From Sphagnum compactum (Eukaryota > Bryophyta > Sphagnopsida > Sphagnales), in assembly GCA_965153455.1 (NCBI GenBank), contig OZ234493.1, positions 36,897,245 to 36,961,244 on the forward strand: DNA of 64,000 nucleotides, written 5' to 3'. Below are positions 35,858 through 47,500 of the stretch, piece after piece. A model generated the notes under the pieces. It did no database searches, was not told the origin of the DNA, and saw only the letters and a list, made by a program, of their open reading frames with translations. How positions within the stretch are numbered: the first letter of the stretch is position 1; each line of letters begins with the position of its first letter. The translations under genes were made by a program, and so were the position numbers.

Positions 35858-35965
35858 CTAATATGCACTATCTACAATTCATAGGATTGGTATCACCAAT
35901 CTCCTTTCCACTCAATGTGCAAATTGGGTGCATTTTTTATGGGTTCAAATCCCAAGTTGAGTTCT
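35858..35965. repeat. Direct repeat left of the helicase relic
   Basis: About 105 bp, including CACCAATCTCCTTTCCACTC then AATGTGCAAATTGGG, recurs at 38,117-38,225 on the far side of the helicase remnant. Each copy has a GGTTC(A/G)A word resembling a pol III B box. Confidence 0.6.
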
Positions 35966-36432
35966 ATTCTTTTGACAATTTTAAAATACATTTTCTTGCA
36001 AACATACCAAATGCATGTATCGTATATATATTTTTATAAATGTGCACAAATATTGTAAGTCATTGTTTAAGGTTAAGTCTATGACTTCAATATTTGAAAA
36101 TTATAATAAATTACATTAAAGTATAAATATCAATTACAATCTATAATTGGGTACAAATGTGTGCATATTGACATTTATCACTAAAGAAATAGTTATCCAA
36201 TTCAAAGTCTTCTGCATTTGTATGTTATGAAACATCAAAATGCAAACATATCAACCAAAACACTACAAGACAATCAAAATTATTACCAAATGACATACAT
36301 GTTATTTTTAAATGAAAATATTAGAATTTTCTTAATTACAACAAATTTTTTTTATAGATTCTACAAAATATCTTGCATCTTTACTAAATTATATATTTAA
36401 TTATTCTTTAGAACTATGCATATTCATTATTT

Positions 36433-38041
36433 GTGAACATGTTTATGTTAGGAACTCTTGGTAGTGGAAAGACATCTTTCATTTGGTATTTGACCAAAAA
36501 CTATATGTTATTGAAGAAGAAGCTTATCCTTACTACAACAACAAGATGTGCAACATCAATGTTTACTTCAAAAGCTTCAATTATCCACAACATGTTTCAT
36601 AAACAATGCAAAGGATATGTTTGGCCATTACAAAAATTAAATGTTGAATTTCAAATTTTTGAATAAGCTAACATCATCATTATTGACATGTCAATATGGT
36701 ATAGGTTGAACATAATGAAATTAAGAATAATATAAGTATATATGATTTTTTATTTATTAGTTAAATAATAGATTTAAAATAAATATAAATAATGCAATTA
36801 CATTTTTAGTCATAAAATCAGTTGCAAGATGACAATGCCACATAAGCTGGTTTGGATGGATGAAAAGTTCATATAAATTACATTTTTATGCACTACCATT
36901 ACAACTTGGTGTCACATATTGTCTTTTGCGAATGGAATTTTATGTGTTTTGTCCAAGGTGACTAGGCATTGTAGTAATTCACATGTGGTAATTACGACTA
37001 AACATGAGTTGTAATATATAGTCATATATTTGCAAATTCCTTGTAGTGTTAGAAAAAAAATGTTTATAACAATATGGCGACAATTTTTATCATGTCAAAA
37101 TCATGTGATGCAGTGGTTAAGTGGGGGTTAAAAACTTTTTCCCTCAATATGAAAGTGAAGGGTTCAAGTCTTCACACTTGCAACTTCACACTTGCAACTG
37201 AGTGAACTAGCTTAACTATTTTAGTTTGTTATTTAAGTTAGCCTACATTCCTAACATATAGGCTGGATTTTTAGCCTTTATACCATGTGGCAAATAAAAA
37301 ATGCCACATGTTTACATAGCATGGGTGAAAAACATACTTATTTCATATTTAATGAATTATATCTAAGGACCATAATTTATGGATTTCATCACACACAAAT
37401 GACCTCTGTGACTTTATAATCGCAAAAGTCACAATCGTATATTGTTTTGTAACTAAGCCACAATAATGACTAGGTGTTTTAAATGATGTGTCATATTTGA
37501 CTACATAGTCATGTAATCATGGATGTCTTCCATGACGAACAACCTAGTCATAAATCAAGTCACAAAAAAAACAATTTTTGGCGTCATGAACACATTCAAT
37601 CTTTGGCCAACAATAAAAGATTCAATTGCATGCAACATGTTGTATTGGGAGCATTGGTTATGTTGATTGAAAACATTAATTTAAAAGTTGGTGCTACAAA
37701 TGGAACCATTGGAATCATAACAAAGTTGGAGTTCAATTTAAAAGATAACATTTGCAACATTTTGGTTGCATTCAATCCATCGAGATACATGTAAATAGTT
37801 TGGAAAAACTCAATTCAAAATAAATATGATTTTCAAGGACATTTTTACAAAACATCATTTCCTTTAACATTATGTTATGCAATTATAAGGCACAAATCCC
37901 AAAGTGTAACAATATCATCCAAAATAATGATACATATTCGTGAATCTTTTACAAAAGGATTAATGTATGTAATGCTATCTAGAGTGACAAGTTGGAAAAA
38001 TTTGAAAATTGTTAACAATCTTCAACCCTCGAACATATAAC
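36433..38041 (+). pseudogene. PIF1-like DNA helicase, interrupted and decayed
   Basis: PIF1-family helicases unwind DNA; in plants many copies belong to Helitron transposons. The N-terminal piece (36,433-36,690) has a Walker A segment GTLGSGKTS and, after an in-frame TAA at 36,663-36,665, an IIIID segment in the Walker B position (DM instead of DE). The C-terminal piece (about 37,600-38,041) has NINLKVGATNGTIGII, then FPLTLCYAIIRHKSQS and LMYVMLSRVTSWKNL, matching motifs V and VI of the family. Between them about 830 bp (36,690-37,520) is non-coding, AT-rich and probably inserted. Stops also cut the C-terminal piece (TAA at about 37,793). I see no Rep/HUH domain, so Helitron origin is only possible. 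Confidence 0.65.
37096..37215 (+). mobile_element. Possible tRNA-derived SINE or tRNA-like relic
   Basis: AGTGGTTAAGTGG near 37,111 resembles a pol III A box and GGGTTCAAGTC near 37,159 matches the B box. The spacing suits Leu/Ser-type tRNAs. No cloverleaf or clear 3' tail could be drawn. It lies inside the insertion that splits the helicase relic. Confidence 0.3.
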
Positions 38042-38116
38042 TTATGTTGCCATGGTTTTTTAAAAATGTGAACATTGTTGTAAATTGAGATACTAACACA
38101 TGTATTATTGTAATCT

Positions 38117-38225
38117 AGTATGCACTATGTGCAATTCTTATGATTGGTTTTACCAATCTCCTTTCCACTCAATGCGCAAATTGGGCATATTTTTTTAGGT
38201 TCGAATAAAGAGTTGATTACTCTAC
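38117..38225. repeat. Direct repeat right of the helicase relic
   Basis: Matches 35,858-35,965 in the same orientation with substitutions. The pair encloses about 2.15 kb containing the helicase pieces. Confidence 0.6.
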
Positions 38226-39239
38226 CCTATTGGTTGGTCCAACTAAATATCTTCTATAGTTCCTAGGTTCAGTTATACTTTTAAAATTTTAAAGATGTTA
38301 CTTTTTATGAAAATATTCTAGATATACCAAATGTTATACTTACATTTTTAGTTTACAATTTAATATATGAAATGTTTAATAAATATTGAGTGTTAATTAA
38401 TTTATCATTCAGACATATTTGTAATTGAGTAAAAACATCTCGATAATTGATATATAGGCGATTGGAATATAATATGTTAACATTTAGTATGAAATATTTT
38501 TACAAAATTGGCATCCAAGTTAGATAATAATATGCACATTCTATCATGTATTATAACTACATACCTTTCATGTTGACAACTTGCGTCCTTCTATAACTAC
38601 TTGTTAATTTTATTTTTCTAAAAATATGAATTTCAAATTTAACAACTTTCTTTGTGTCATTATGACCTTGGTTTCATGAACCATTGGAACAAAACAAACA
38701 AACAACCTTCCCTCGTATATAGATATTTTGGTAGTTCATTTGAACTTTTATTTGAGTGATTGTTTCAAAGTTCAAATTTTTTAAAAATAATATGAGATAT
38801 ACCCATGTCTGATTAATAAAATTAATAATAGGCATCGCACAAGTGTGGTTCCGAATTCCAATGAGTGTTGGCTAGATTTTGGTGTTTTAGTTTCCAAACC
38901 CAACCACAATATTAAAACACACCCTACTTTTAGACCCATTACACACCTTATAGGATTTCGGTTTTTTATAAAAATATGAATTGAACATGCACTAAATGAA
39001 AAACATTATTTAATATGTTTATTGAACATCACTTTAAGAGGGTTTTGAAACAAAATTGTGTTTGTTCTTTCTTGGCTTTGACCATGCATTGTACATCCAA
39101 TTTACATGTTAGAATTTTTTTTTAAAAATGAACCAAACAATTGAAAAGAAAAAAATACCAATACCCTTCATAATATTGGGTGCTAGGCCTACTTCCACTC
39201 CAAGTCCCAAAAGGGACCAACTAGTTTTGAAATTCTTTT
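38226..39239. other. AT-rich interval, nothing recognised
   Basis: No open frame or repeat here supports a call. Confidence 0.4.
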
Positions 39240-39508
39240 TTGGACCATGATTTGCATTATTGAATGCATGAAACATAAATAGTGCCCTTGCTTACTCTTC
39301 CTCCAAAGATTTCATGACCATTTTTCAATCCTCATTTACATGATATTTCAGAATTTGTCAATTTTGAATAAATACTTTGCTTTTAGAAGTTACATTCTTA
39401 ATAGCCTTTTCAATGAGAAGTTGCAAGGATGTAAGATTCTCCGCCTTATCAACATCATCCACCACCACTAACACTTTCTTTTATATCAACCATTGCTTAA
39501 TCTTGCAG
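39240..39508 (-). pseudogene. Antisense NB-ARC relic related to the receptor at 44-54 kb
   Basis: Read on the minus strand this gives KKVLVVVDDVDKAE (kinase-2 motif), SKSKVF, QILKYHVNED, MKSLEEE and LFMFHAFNNANH. It matches collinearly the stretch of the live receptor at about 46,785-47,050 (KKVLVVVDNVGKAE ... LFMFHAFGNANH). At least three in-frame stops are present. There is no P-loop to its right or GLPL motif to its left, so only the central third of an NB-ARC survives. Its borders are abrupt, and the foldback element begins about 45 bp to the right. Confidence 0.8.
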
Positions 39509-39635
39509 CGAGGTAGAGTAATTCATGCTCCTCTCCAATATTTATGTCCATTTGCAGTGGTCATTTTAACCTGTTTAAAAGTTAGCATGGATTTGGACGG
39601 TGTTTATTACTGGTCCAGATATAGACATAAATGGT

Positions 39636-39897
39636 CTTTGAGTGTTTAAAGGGGCTTTTATGACGTTTATGGGTGGGGACAGTGATCATTAAAAACTATT
39701 CTATTTTAACAGAAAGCATTTTTTGGGTGGAGGTGATCTTAGACAAAATCAGGGTCCCTAGTCTTTGAGTGTTTAAAGGGGCTTTTATTACGTTTATGGG
39801 TGGGGACAGTGATCATTAAAAACTATTCTATTTTAACAGAAAGCATTTTTTTGCAGTTTTTGGGGTGGAGATGATCTTAGACAAAATCAGGGTCCCT
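39636..39897. repeat. 127-bp tandem duplication in the left arm
   Basis: CTTTGAGTGTTTAAAGGGGC begins at 39,636 and again at 39,763. Both copies run to AGACAAAATCAGGGTCCCTA, the second with a short insertion. The right arm has one copy only. Confidence 0.8.
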
Positions 39898-40312
39898 AAA
39901 TCGACAAAAGACATAGTCTAAGAGCCCTCCCTCAAGAAGTGAGTGTACCAGTGTAGGTGCTGGTTCACCCCAGCCAGTGCCTATGATTGGAGCATCCTGG
40001 GGGGAGAAGGAAAAATTACATGGGAGGTCATAGCAAATAAATCCAGAGTAGGAAAAAAAAAAAAAAAATTGTAAAGAGGAGTGATTTTTCTTGGTGAATT
40101 TTCGCACTGTGGCTACAAAGAAAATTTAAAGAAATTGAGAAAATTCATTTTAATCGTGTGAATTTTAGAAAAAAAATGCACATAAAATGGAAAGGTCGAC
40201 AAAGTTTACAAACCACAAAATTGAGAAAAGAAGGAAAGGAAAAAAACACTGATACAGAGGTATATATGTGTGCACCCTAAATAAAATATGGAAAAACATG
40301 TTGTGAAACTAA

Positions 40313-40639
40313 GGGCAACTTTAGAGGAGGGTTCAAGGTCCAGGAACCAATGAATTCAAACAATCTTATTGGTCGAAAGCTTTAAATTAGTCCCAAGGCC
40401 TTTAGATGAGAGTCCAAGACCAAAAAGTGACAAATTGAGGCTAATATGGCACCTGTTTTGGAGGGAAAATCAATTGGTTGGGACCAAAAGACAGTGCTAA
40501 AAGGAGAGCTCCTGATTTGGAGAACCAAGAATCAGGCTAAGGACCCAGGTACACTCCAACTCAAGAATTCAATTTGCTTCACATGAGTCCAAATTGGTTC
40601 CTAGGAAATCGGACCCTGGATCCTCGCCTAAAGTGGGCC
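40313..40639. mobile_element. Tourist-like MITE nested in the foldback element
   Basis: The left terminus GGGCAACTTTAGAGGAGG is inverted-complementary to the right terminus (CCTCGCCTAAAGTGGGCC), and pairing continues through a GGTCC.GGAACCAA section. TAA lies immediately outside both ends (40,310-40,312 and 40,640-40,642), the PIF/Harbinger target-site signature. It is 327 bp long with no coding capacity. Confidence 0.7.
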
Positions 40640-40999
40640 TAACGATGTTTACTGCAAGACCGTTTTGACTCCTTATTTGGGGAACCGCAATCAGCACGAT
40701 TGACATCTGGTGCAAAGTGCAAACATGTTGGATCCGTGATCTGAGGCCTTAACCTAGTGAAAGCCAGTAACTTTTGGGTCACTTTTGGTTTTCTAACTTG
40801 CTTTGTGCCATGGTGCCCGCAACCACCAAGTCAAGTCTGTTGTTTGTGAAGGAATTGGGGAAACCTGTAATTAATGACCAGGCTGAACCTGCACCTACAT
40901 TAATGCATTCACCTTCTTGAATGAGGCCTTTCCCCCATTATCACTGCAAGACGCATAAAAGAAATGTTAAATTTGAACTCAGAGACCCTGATTTAGTCT

Positions 41000-41305
41000 A
41001 AGGCCCGCTTTACACTAGGAGTTAGGGCTGAAAAAACTTGGGGCAACTCTGAGCTTTGTTTGCTTTTTGTCTGGCCCCAAGTTATTAATAAATGCTACAA
41101 CATTGGCCACAAGGGTTGCACATTGGCTTCCCAAATTCGATGGTATCCTTTTCTTTAGCCTTGGGGCCAACATAAGTTATTAGTGAAAAGATTTTTTCTT
41201 TTTTGGCCTTGACTCCTAGTGTAATTTAGCACTTGAGGCTGATTTCAACTTTTGCACCATGGGTGATTTGTTGAACATCGCCCTCAACTCCTATTGTAAA
41301 ACTAA
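41000..41305. repeat. Inverted-repeat cluster, possible second MITE
   Basis: TTTACACTAGGAGTTAGGGC near 41,009 pairs with CTCCTAGTGTAA near 41,211 and with GCCCTCAACTCCTATTGTAA near 41,279. TAA precedes the left GGCCCGC. The true right border is ambiguous. Confidence 0.4.
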
Positions 41306-42076
41306 AGTTTGAATGAATTCATTAGTTTAAATAATTAATTAAAAAATAATGAATTCACTGGTCTAATGAATTGCACCCACATCTTGTAATAATTAGAAAC
41401 AAACACAAAGCTTTTGTAACTTGATACCAGTATAGATGCTGGTTTGGTCAAGGCATAATATTTGTACCTGGTACACCAGATACAAATATTATCAGTGTTT
41501 TTTCTTTTCTCATTTTTTTTCTCATTTTTGCGGTTTGTGACTTTGTCAAATTTTTTCTATTTATTGGGCATTTTTTTCTCGAATTCACACTATTAAAACG
41601 AATTTCCCCAATTTCTTCAAAAAACGTTTAGCCATAGCGCGAAAATTCACCCCAAAAAATCACTTTTCTACACAGAATTTCTTTTGTTTTTCGACTCCAA
41701 ATTTATTTGTTATGACTGTCCATGTAATTTTTCCTTCTCCCCCCCAAGCTGCTCCAATCATAGCCACTGGCCAGGGCGAACCAGCACCTACACTGGTACA
41801 CTCACCGTCTTGAGGAAGGCGTCTTAGAGGCTGTCTTTATCGATTCAGAGACTCTGATTTTGTCTAAGAGCATCTCCATCGCAAGACTGTAAAGAACTCC
41901 TTTACGTTATACTAGAACAGTGTTTAATCATCACTGTCCCCACCCACAACCGTCATAAAATTCCCATTAAACACTCAAAGACCATTTATGTCTTTACATC
42001 TGGACCACTAATAGTCACTGCATGTCCAAATTCATAGTAGAAAAAAGCTTTTAAAGGGGTTAAAATAGCCACTGCA

Positions 42077-42785
42077 AAATTGAAAACAATACCGGAGCGG
42101 AGGAGGAGTTACGCTATCCTGCTGCAAGATTTAATGAAAAGGGGTGTTTGCAGGTGTAGGGTGGCCGGTTCACCCAAGGCCCAATTAATCATCCATTGCC
42201 TGCAGCATGAGCTCTGGCAGAACGCTTCAATAATGCACTGGGTGAAATCAGCCAACAGCAGGAAACGTGTGGAGCAATCTTTTTTGGGTGAGTTTTGAGA
42301 TATAGCCCAAGTGGCTATCATCGGTAGGAAGATTTAGTCAGATTTGGCTATGAGCTAAATATCGCATTAGAAAATCTTCAATATGTTTCTCTTATTTTTG
42401 GCTACCTACTTGAAAATCATGTGTGGATATCTGACGATTTTTCTTTGGATTTGGTTGAATTTTGGCTCATGTGTGAAAATCTCAAAAAGCATTTGATTTT
42501 AGCACTTTCTAAATTTATGACTTAGCTTTTTTTCGGCGACAGTTTATTGGTAAAAGAAAGGTCGGTGTGTGGATGTGAACAAAAGTCATGATGTTAATAA
42601 TGGAGGAGGCCAGAGGGAAAACGTAGAAAGCGCGTTTGACAAGTCTCAAGCTGACATGAGTAGAAAATAGAGACACGTGTTCCAGAAAAGAAAGTAATGA
42701 ATTGTTCAGTGGCCAAGAAATCGGTAAAGCGCGTATGCTAGAATCTGAAGAGTCACGGCAAAATCCTTCTAGAAGTTTCTACATT
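42077..42785. other. Receptor upstream region, no recognised gene
   Basis: A plus-strand open run at 42,080-42,298 begins at the foldback element's edge and shows no domain. The TTTTTGGCTACCTACTTG word near 42,395 resembles one near 32,380. AT content is lower than in the preceding 20 kb. Confidence 0.3.
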
Positions 42786-42789
42786 TTGA

Positions 42790-43160
42790 AGAAGAGGTCC
42801 TGAAGAGGAAAGGGGTTGGTGTTCTTTGGAGAGATCTAGTGGAAATATCAGCTTGCGAGAATCTGTGATGTGAGTGACACCCATCATACCCTGTGTATAC
42901 TATTGGGATGGCAGAGGATTTCTAGCAGGTTTTATGAGAGCTTCTTCTTCTGTGAGAAAAGTCGAAAAAGGGATAAGAAGAAAAGAGTGTGAGAATTCCA
43001 GGGAGTTCGTGAAGAGAAAAGCAGTTGATGTTTGCTGGCGAGATCTAGTGGAAAGATCAGCTTAGCTTGCGGGGATCCGTGATGTGAGGGACACCCATCA
43101 TACCCTGTGTATGCTATTGGGATGGCAAAGGATTTGTAGCAGGTTTTATGAGAGCAAAAG
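42790..43160 (+). repeat. Tandem duplication (~212-bp period) upstream of the receptor
   Basis: Two copies, about 42,790-42,942 and 43,000-43,155, share AGATCTAGTGGAAA.ATCAGCTT, GACACCCATCATACCCTGTG and a TTTTATGAGAGC end. Each opens with a plus-strand peptide of the form KRKxVxVxWRDLVExSA. A third partial version (VKRKGVDLPQW) starts the candidate first exon at 43,219. This may be a duplicated 5' exon or leader. Confidence 0.6.
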
Positions 43161-43218
43161 GTTAAGAGAAAAACATTTATGAGAGCAGTGAGCAAAAGGA
43201 ATTTCAGTTGTGCGAAAT

Positions 43219-43359
43219 ATGGTAAAGCGAAAAGGAGTTGATCTTCCACAATGGTCTTCAAAAAGAAAGAGAGATGTTGTGCGGACCCCTGCTGCGATTA
43301 AGAGACCTTTGGTCCCAGCTGAAAATGCTCCTTCAAGCTCTAGATGGCACAACAATGTG
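43219..43359 (+). CDS. Candidate first coding exon of the receptor
   Basis: From the ATG at 43,219 about 47 codons read openly with basic clusters (VKRKG, SSKRKRD). Possible donors at 43,357 and 43,360 are both in phase 0 and would join in frame to the phase-0 exon at 44,238. Neither donor is a strong consensus. This start is favoured only because it is the nearest upstream ATG frame with non-random composition that resembles the duplicated KRK..V motif. A start in the upstream copies or an unseen exon is possible. Confidence 0.3.
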
Positions 43360-44237
43360 GTGCTTCTTCTTAATCTTATGATGAGCTTTCTTTGCACAGT
43401 TTTTTCTTGGGCTTTCCCAAGTTACACATTGAAGTTTGATTTTTCTTTGCTTTTAAAAAAAAATTTGTTTGGGTGTTGACGAATGTCCTTGACCCTTACA
43501 ACCATGATAGTTTATTGTCCTCACAAAGCATCAGGATAAGGAGGTCTAGTTCAGATTTGAACTCCCCAACCAACAACTTCACAACCATACCTTTTAGTCA
43601 CTAGGGTACTTGAATGTCCCCAATCATTTACAAGTTTCCTTGTCATACATTTTTACTTTGCTTACTTTCTAGTATGGTTGTTTAGATAAAAACAATATGA
43701 AATAATGTTTAAAACAATATGAAATGGAGTCATCATATTAGCCTCTTACATTAGGTCGGTGACTCATTTGCTAACAAGTAGAATTGGTGAAATGACAATT
43801 TGTCAAAAATTGGTATTGACTAAGAATATTTTGAACTTGTCAAGATTGGAACTTTCATTATAGATTATGAGTTAAGTTCAATGTGTAGTCTTGATTCAAC
43901 AACCTAAAGCAAATTATTGAAATCCGGAGCATTAACCTTTATTGTTTGGCATGCGTTCCACCTACTATGTAACAACGTTTGCTTGTTGAACTATGTTTTC
44001 AAACTTTGAGGTCTATGACAAGTGAATGATCTTCACTTGTTAGTCATACAAGCTAGATTTGGTATTCTTTGATTCATCTATTATTGTCATCTTGTTAAAC
44101 TTAATCTTTTCGACTAATTATTGCCTTTGTTTAACTACTGTAATTTGTATATTGCATTTCTCTTATTTCATGTACAGTCTAATAATTTCCAAGAAAGGTA
44201 TGAAGAATTGTGTTGACTCATTTCATTTTCTTTGCAG

Positions 44238-44536
44238 AAATATCTAGTGCATGATTTAAATCCCACCTGCAATTCCAATAATCCAAACTTCACCATCATT
44301 TTTTTTCATGGGATTGTTTTTGGCACGAATGATGCGTGGAAGGAAACATGGACAACACGTCCCACCAATGATAGAGAAGAGTGCATATGTTGGCCAGAAA
44401 AGTGGCTACCTGAAGACTTGAACAACAATGTTCGAATTTTATCATTGTCCTATGATTCTCACATTGTGGCAAGTGTTCACGATGATGTGACTGAAATTGG
44501 CAAAAACCTCATCCAAAGTTTGATTGTAAATTCAAG
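44238..44536 (+). CDS. Receptor exon: hydrolase N-terminal part
   Basis: It is preceded by a pyrimidine-rich acceptor (TTTTCTTTGCAG) and followed by AAG then GTGTGA. Frame: AAA at 44,238 is a full codon; the exon ends two bases into a Ser codon. It encodes a beta-strand plus HG motif (FTIIFFHGI, the oxyanion-hole region), a W..TW segment, WLPEDL, then VRILSLSYDS, matching the start of SERAC1/PGAP1-like hydrolases (V.FVHG ... WLP..L ... RI..Y.YDS). Confidence 0.75.
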
Positions 44537-47500
44537 GTGTGAAAATCTCCTCTATTTATAAACACATTAATTACTATTCCTTGTGTACATTGAAGCTAAT
44601 TTTTTACATCTTTAGAATTTCTTACATGTTTTGCACGAGTTAATTGTTCATGTGTATTAGTACTGCGATACACACCAACAAGTTTCAATTTTCTTAAATT
44701 GTTAGATTCATGTAGGAGAACATAAAATGGGGCTTGAATGAAAATGTTCTTGTTTGAGGATAATAGCAAAGTCTATGTTCATATTATAAATTCATGGTAG
44801 AACTAGTTTGGTTTTTATGGCAATTTTTAGTTCGTGTTTTTTGAAGTTTTATCTTTGCTAATGCAATTGAATTAAATTAAATTAATACATGTGTAGATAA
44901 TTTTCATCCATTTCATTGCAAAAAAACTTATTTAAAAACATATATACATATACAATTTTAAATTTTCAACTATATTTCCAACGGAACAAATAGAAGATGA
45001 GTTGTACATTAACAAAAGAATGTACACACTTACATACTTGTGCATAATAATTGTTTTACCAAAACATGGTTGTCACATTTTCTAGGTAGATTAAAGGAAT
45101 CAATAAATGAAAAATGACGTAGGACAAATAAATCAATTATGAACTTATGGCTTAAGTCATGTGTGAATTGGAAAATTGCCCCAAGTATAATAGGATGAAT
45201 TTGTACATGTTAATACAATGTTGATATGGGATTTTGGTGCATTGTTGAATATTTTGTAGTTATCAATCCCTTTGGAATGGACCAGTGGCATTAATTGCTT
45301 ATAGTTTTGGAGGTCTTGTACTCAAAAGCTTGGTGGTTGAAGCTCGCAAACGTGTATATCAAAGGCTCACAAATGGTTTGGATGATGAAATACAAAAATG
45401 TTGTAAAACATTTTTGAACAATGTCAAAGGTGTAGTATTTTATGGTGTACCACATTCTGGTGCTGACAATTTATTAAAATATTTCGAATGGCAATGTCAA
45501 CAAATCAAGACGTCCAACAAACATTTTGCCCAACTTGGTTTTGCAAGAAATTTAGAACCTTTCAATAAACAAATGCAGTCCCTTTCAAAGGAGTTTAAAG
45601 ATGCCGTTCATGAAGACTTCAACATTTATGAATTCGGTGAAGGATTACCAATCAACAAGAATTGGGTAAAATTTTCATTGTGTCACATTGAAAATTATCC
45701 AACTTGGTTCATTAATTAAACATTTTTTGTATTGTCAAAACTTGTGTGGGATGATGTATTCAATACTTCTAAATATGTCAATGTGGTGAATGGGTCATGT
45801 GTTTTATGAACTTTGTTTCATGAATTACTATCGATGGAAATGAAATGTGATTGATTTCAAACATTAGGAAATAGGTTTAAATTTTCCTTTCATCAAATCA
45901 ATTCCACATAAATATTTTAAAGGAAATCATAACATCATTAAAACATGTAAGATTCCTAAGATTAAAAACCAATAACTTTGTGATGTATTTATATAAGTTG
46001 TTTGCCAAAGGGTTGAAGGAAATTGCTTGTATAAAATATTCCATTATTATTCAAACATCAATAGTTATTAAGTTATTGTTTCCACTACCATTTGGTTTAT
46101 AAGTTAAATGATAAGTGAACAAACAAATCAATGAGTTTCATTAACTTAATTTTTTGCACGTGCAGGGAATTTTAGTGCCATATGTCTCAGCTACTCAGTT
46201 GTCAAACAACAACCATTACAAAATTGAGGATGCTAATCACTTGACAATTTGCAAGCCACTAAGCAAGGATCATTCAAGTTATTCTTTATTGTTAAATTGT
46301 TTAAAAATATATATGCAGGTAAAAACATCAAATCTAATTTTTCTGATTTCATATATGTTCATGTAATTTGAAACACATTAGGTCATAGCACACTTGATGT
46401 GTATCACATATGCAATATCATATATATTGATTATCAAATAAGAAATATAGCATAATGACCTATATTTTGTGAATTTTGACAGAAAAATATAGAGCTTCCG
46501 CCTTTGCCATGTCATGAGGTGGCGTTGATTGACAAAGCAAAAGACATAAACATTTTGTTACAAAAGGAATCTATTGTTGGTTTGGTTGGAATGGGTGGGA
46601 TTGGGAAAACCACTTTGTGCAAAAAATTCTATCATTTGTTCCACAACCAATATGAGAAATCTAGTTTTTTGGAGAACGTGAATTCAAAGGACAATATCAA
46701 TGATGTCATAAAACAACTCTTGCATGATTTATGTGACAAAAATTTATGCAAAGATGAAAATGTGAATAAAGAAAACCTCGACAAAATTAAGCAATGTATG
46801 ATATCGAAAAAAGTGTTAGTGGTGGTGGATAATGTTGGTAAGGCGGAATACCTTACACTTTTGCCAATTCCCATTGATAAAGCTGCCAAAAATCTAGCTT
46901 CTAAAAGCAAAGTACTTGTGAATTGTCGAAATTGGCAAATTCTAAAATCTCATGTAAATGAGGATGGAAAAGTGGTCATGAAACCTTTGGAGGAAGAGCA
47001 AGCAAGGGAACTTTTTATGTTCCATGCATTCGGTAATGCAAATCATGTTCCAACAAAAAAATTCAACGATATATGTATGAAGATTATAGAAGCTTGTGGG
47101 GGGCTCCCTTTAAGTCTTAAAGTATTGGGTTCTTTTTTATGCAATAACAAAGAATTAGAAATTTGGGAAGGTGCATTGAACACATTGAAAAATGGGCAAA
47201 GTTTGACGGGGGGCATTGATAATGAAGAGCTTTGGAATGTATTGAAGATTTCTTATGACCATTTGGATAAAATACATAAAAACATGTTTTTGGATATTGC
47301 TTGTTTTTTTGGTGGTTTGAAAATAAGTACAATTTATCGAGCGTGGAGTGGAGATTATTTACACCCAGAATTTGGATTACAAAATTTACAAGAGAGATCT
47401 TTAATCGAAAGGGCAGAATGTGGAATCTTGTTCATACATGACCAATTACGAGACATGGGTCAAAATATTGCAAGGGAATTACCAATTATGAATCGATTTG

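Larger units (their letters stand above)
39553..42076. mobile_element. Foldback DNA element with long imperfect terminal inverted repeats
   Basis: The left end TGCAGTGGTCATTTTAACC and the right end GGTTAAAATAGCCACTGCA are inverted partners. Complementarity continues inward for roughly 550-680 bp, for example AGACATAAATGGTCTTTGAG (about 39,621-39,640) against CTCAAAGACCATTTATGTCT (about 41,975), and the TGCTCCAATCATAGCCACTGG region (about 41,750) against its partner near 39,970. The interior has no transposase. No confident target-site duplication was found (left flank CCATT, right flank AAATT). Confidence 0.7.
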
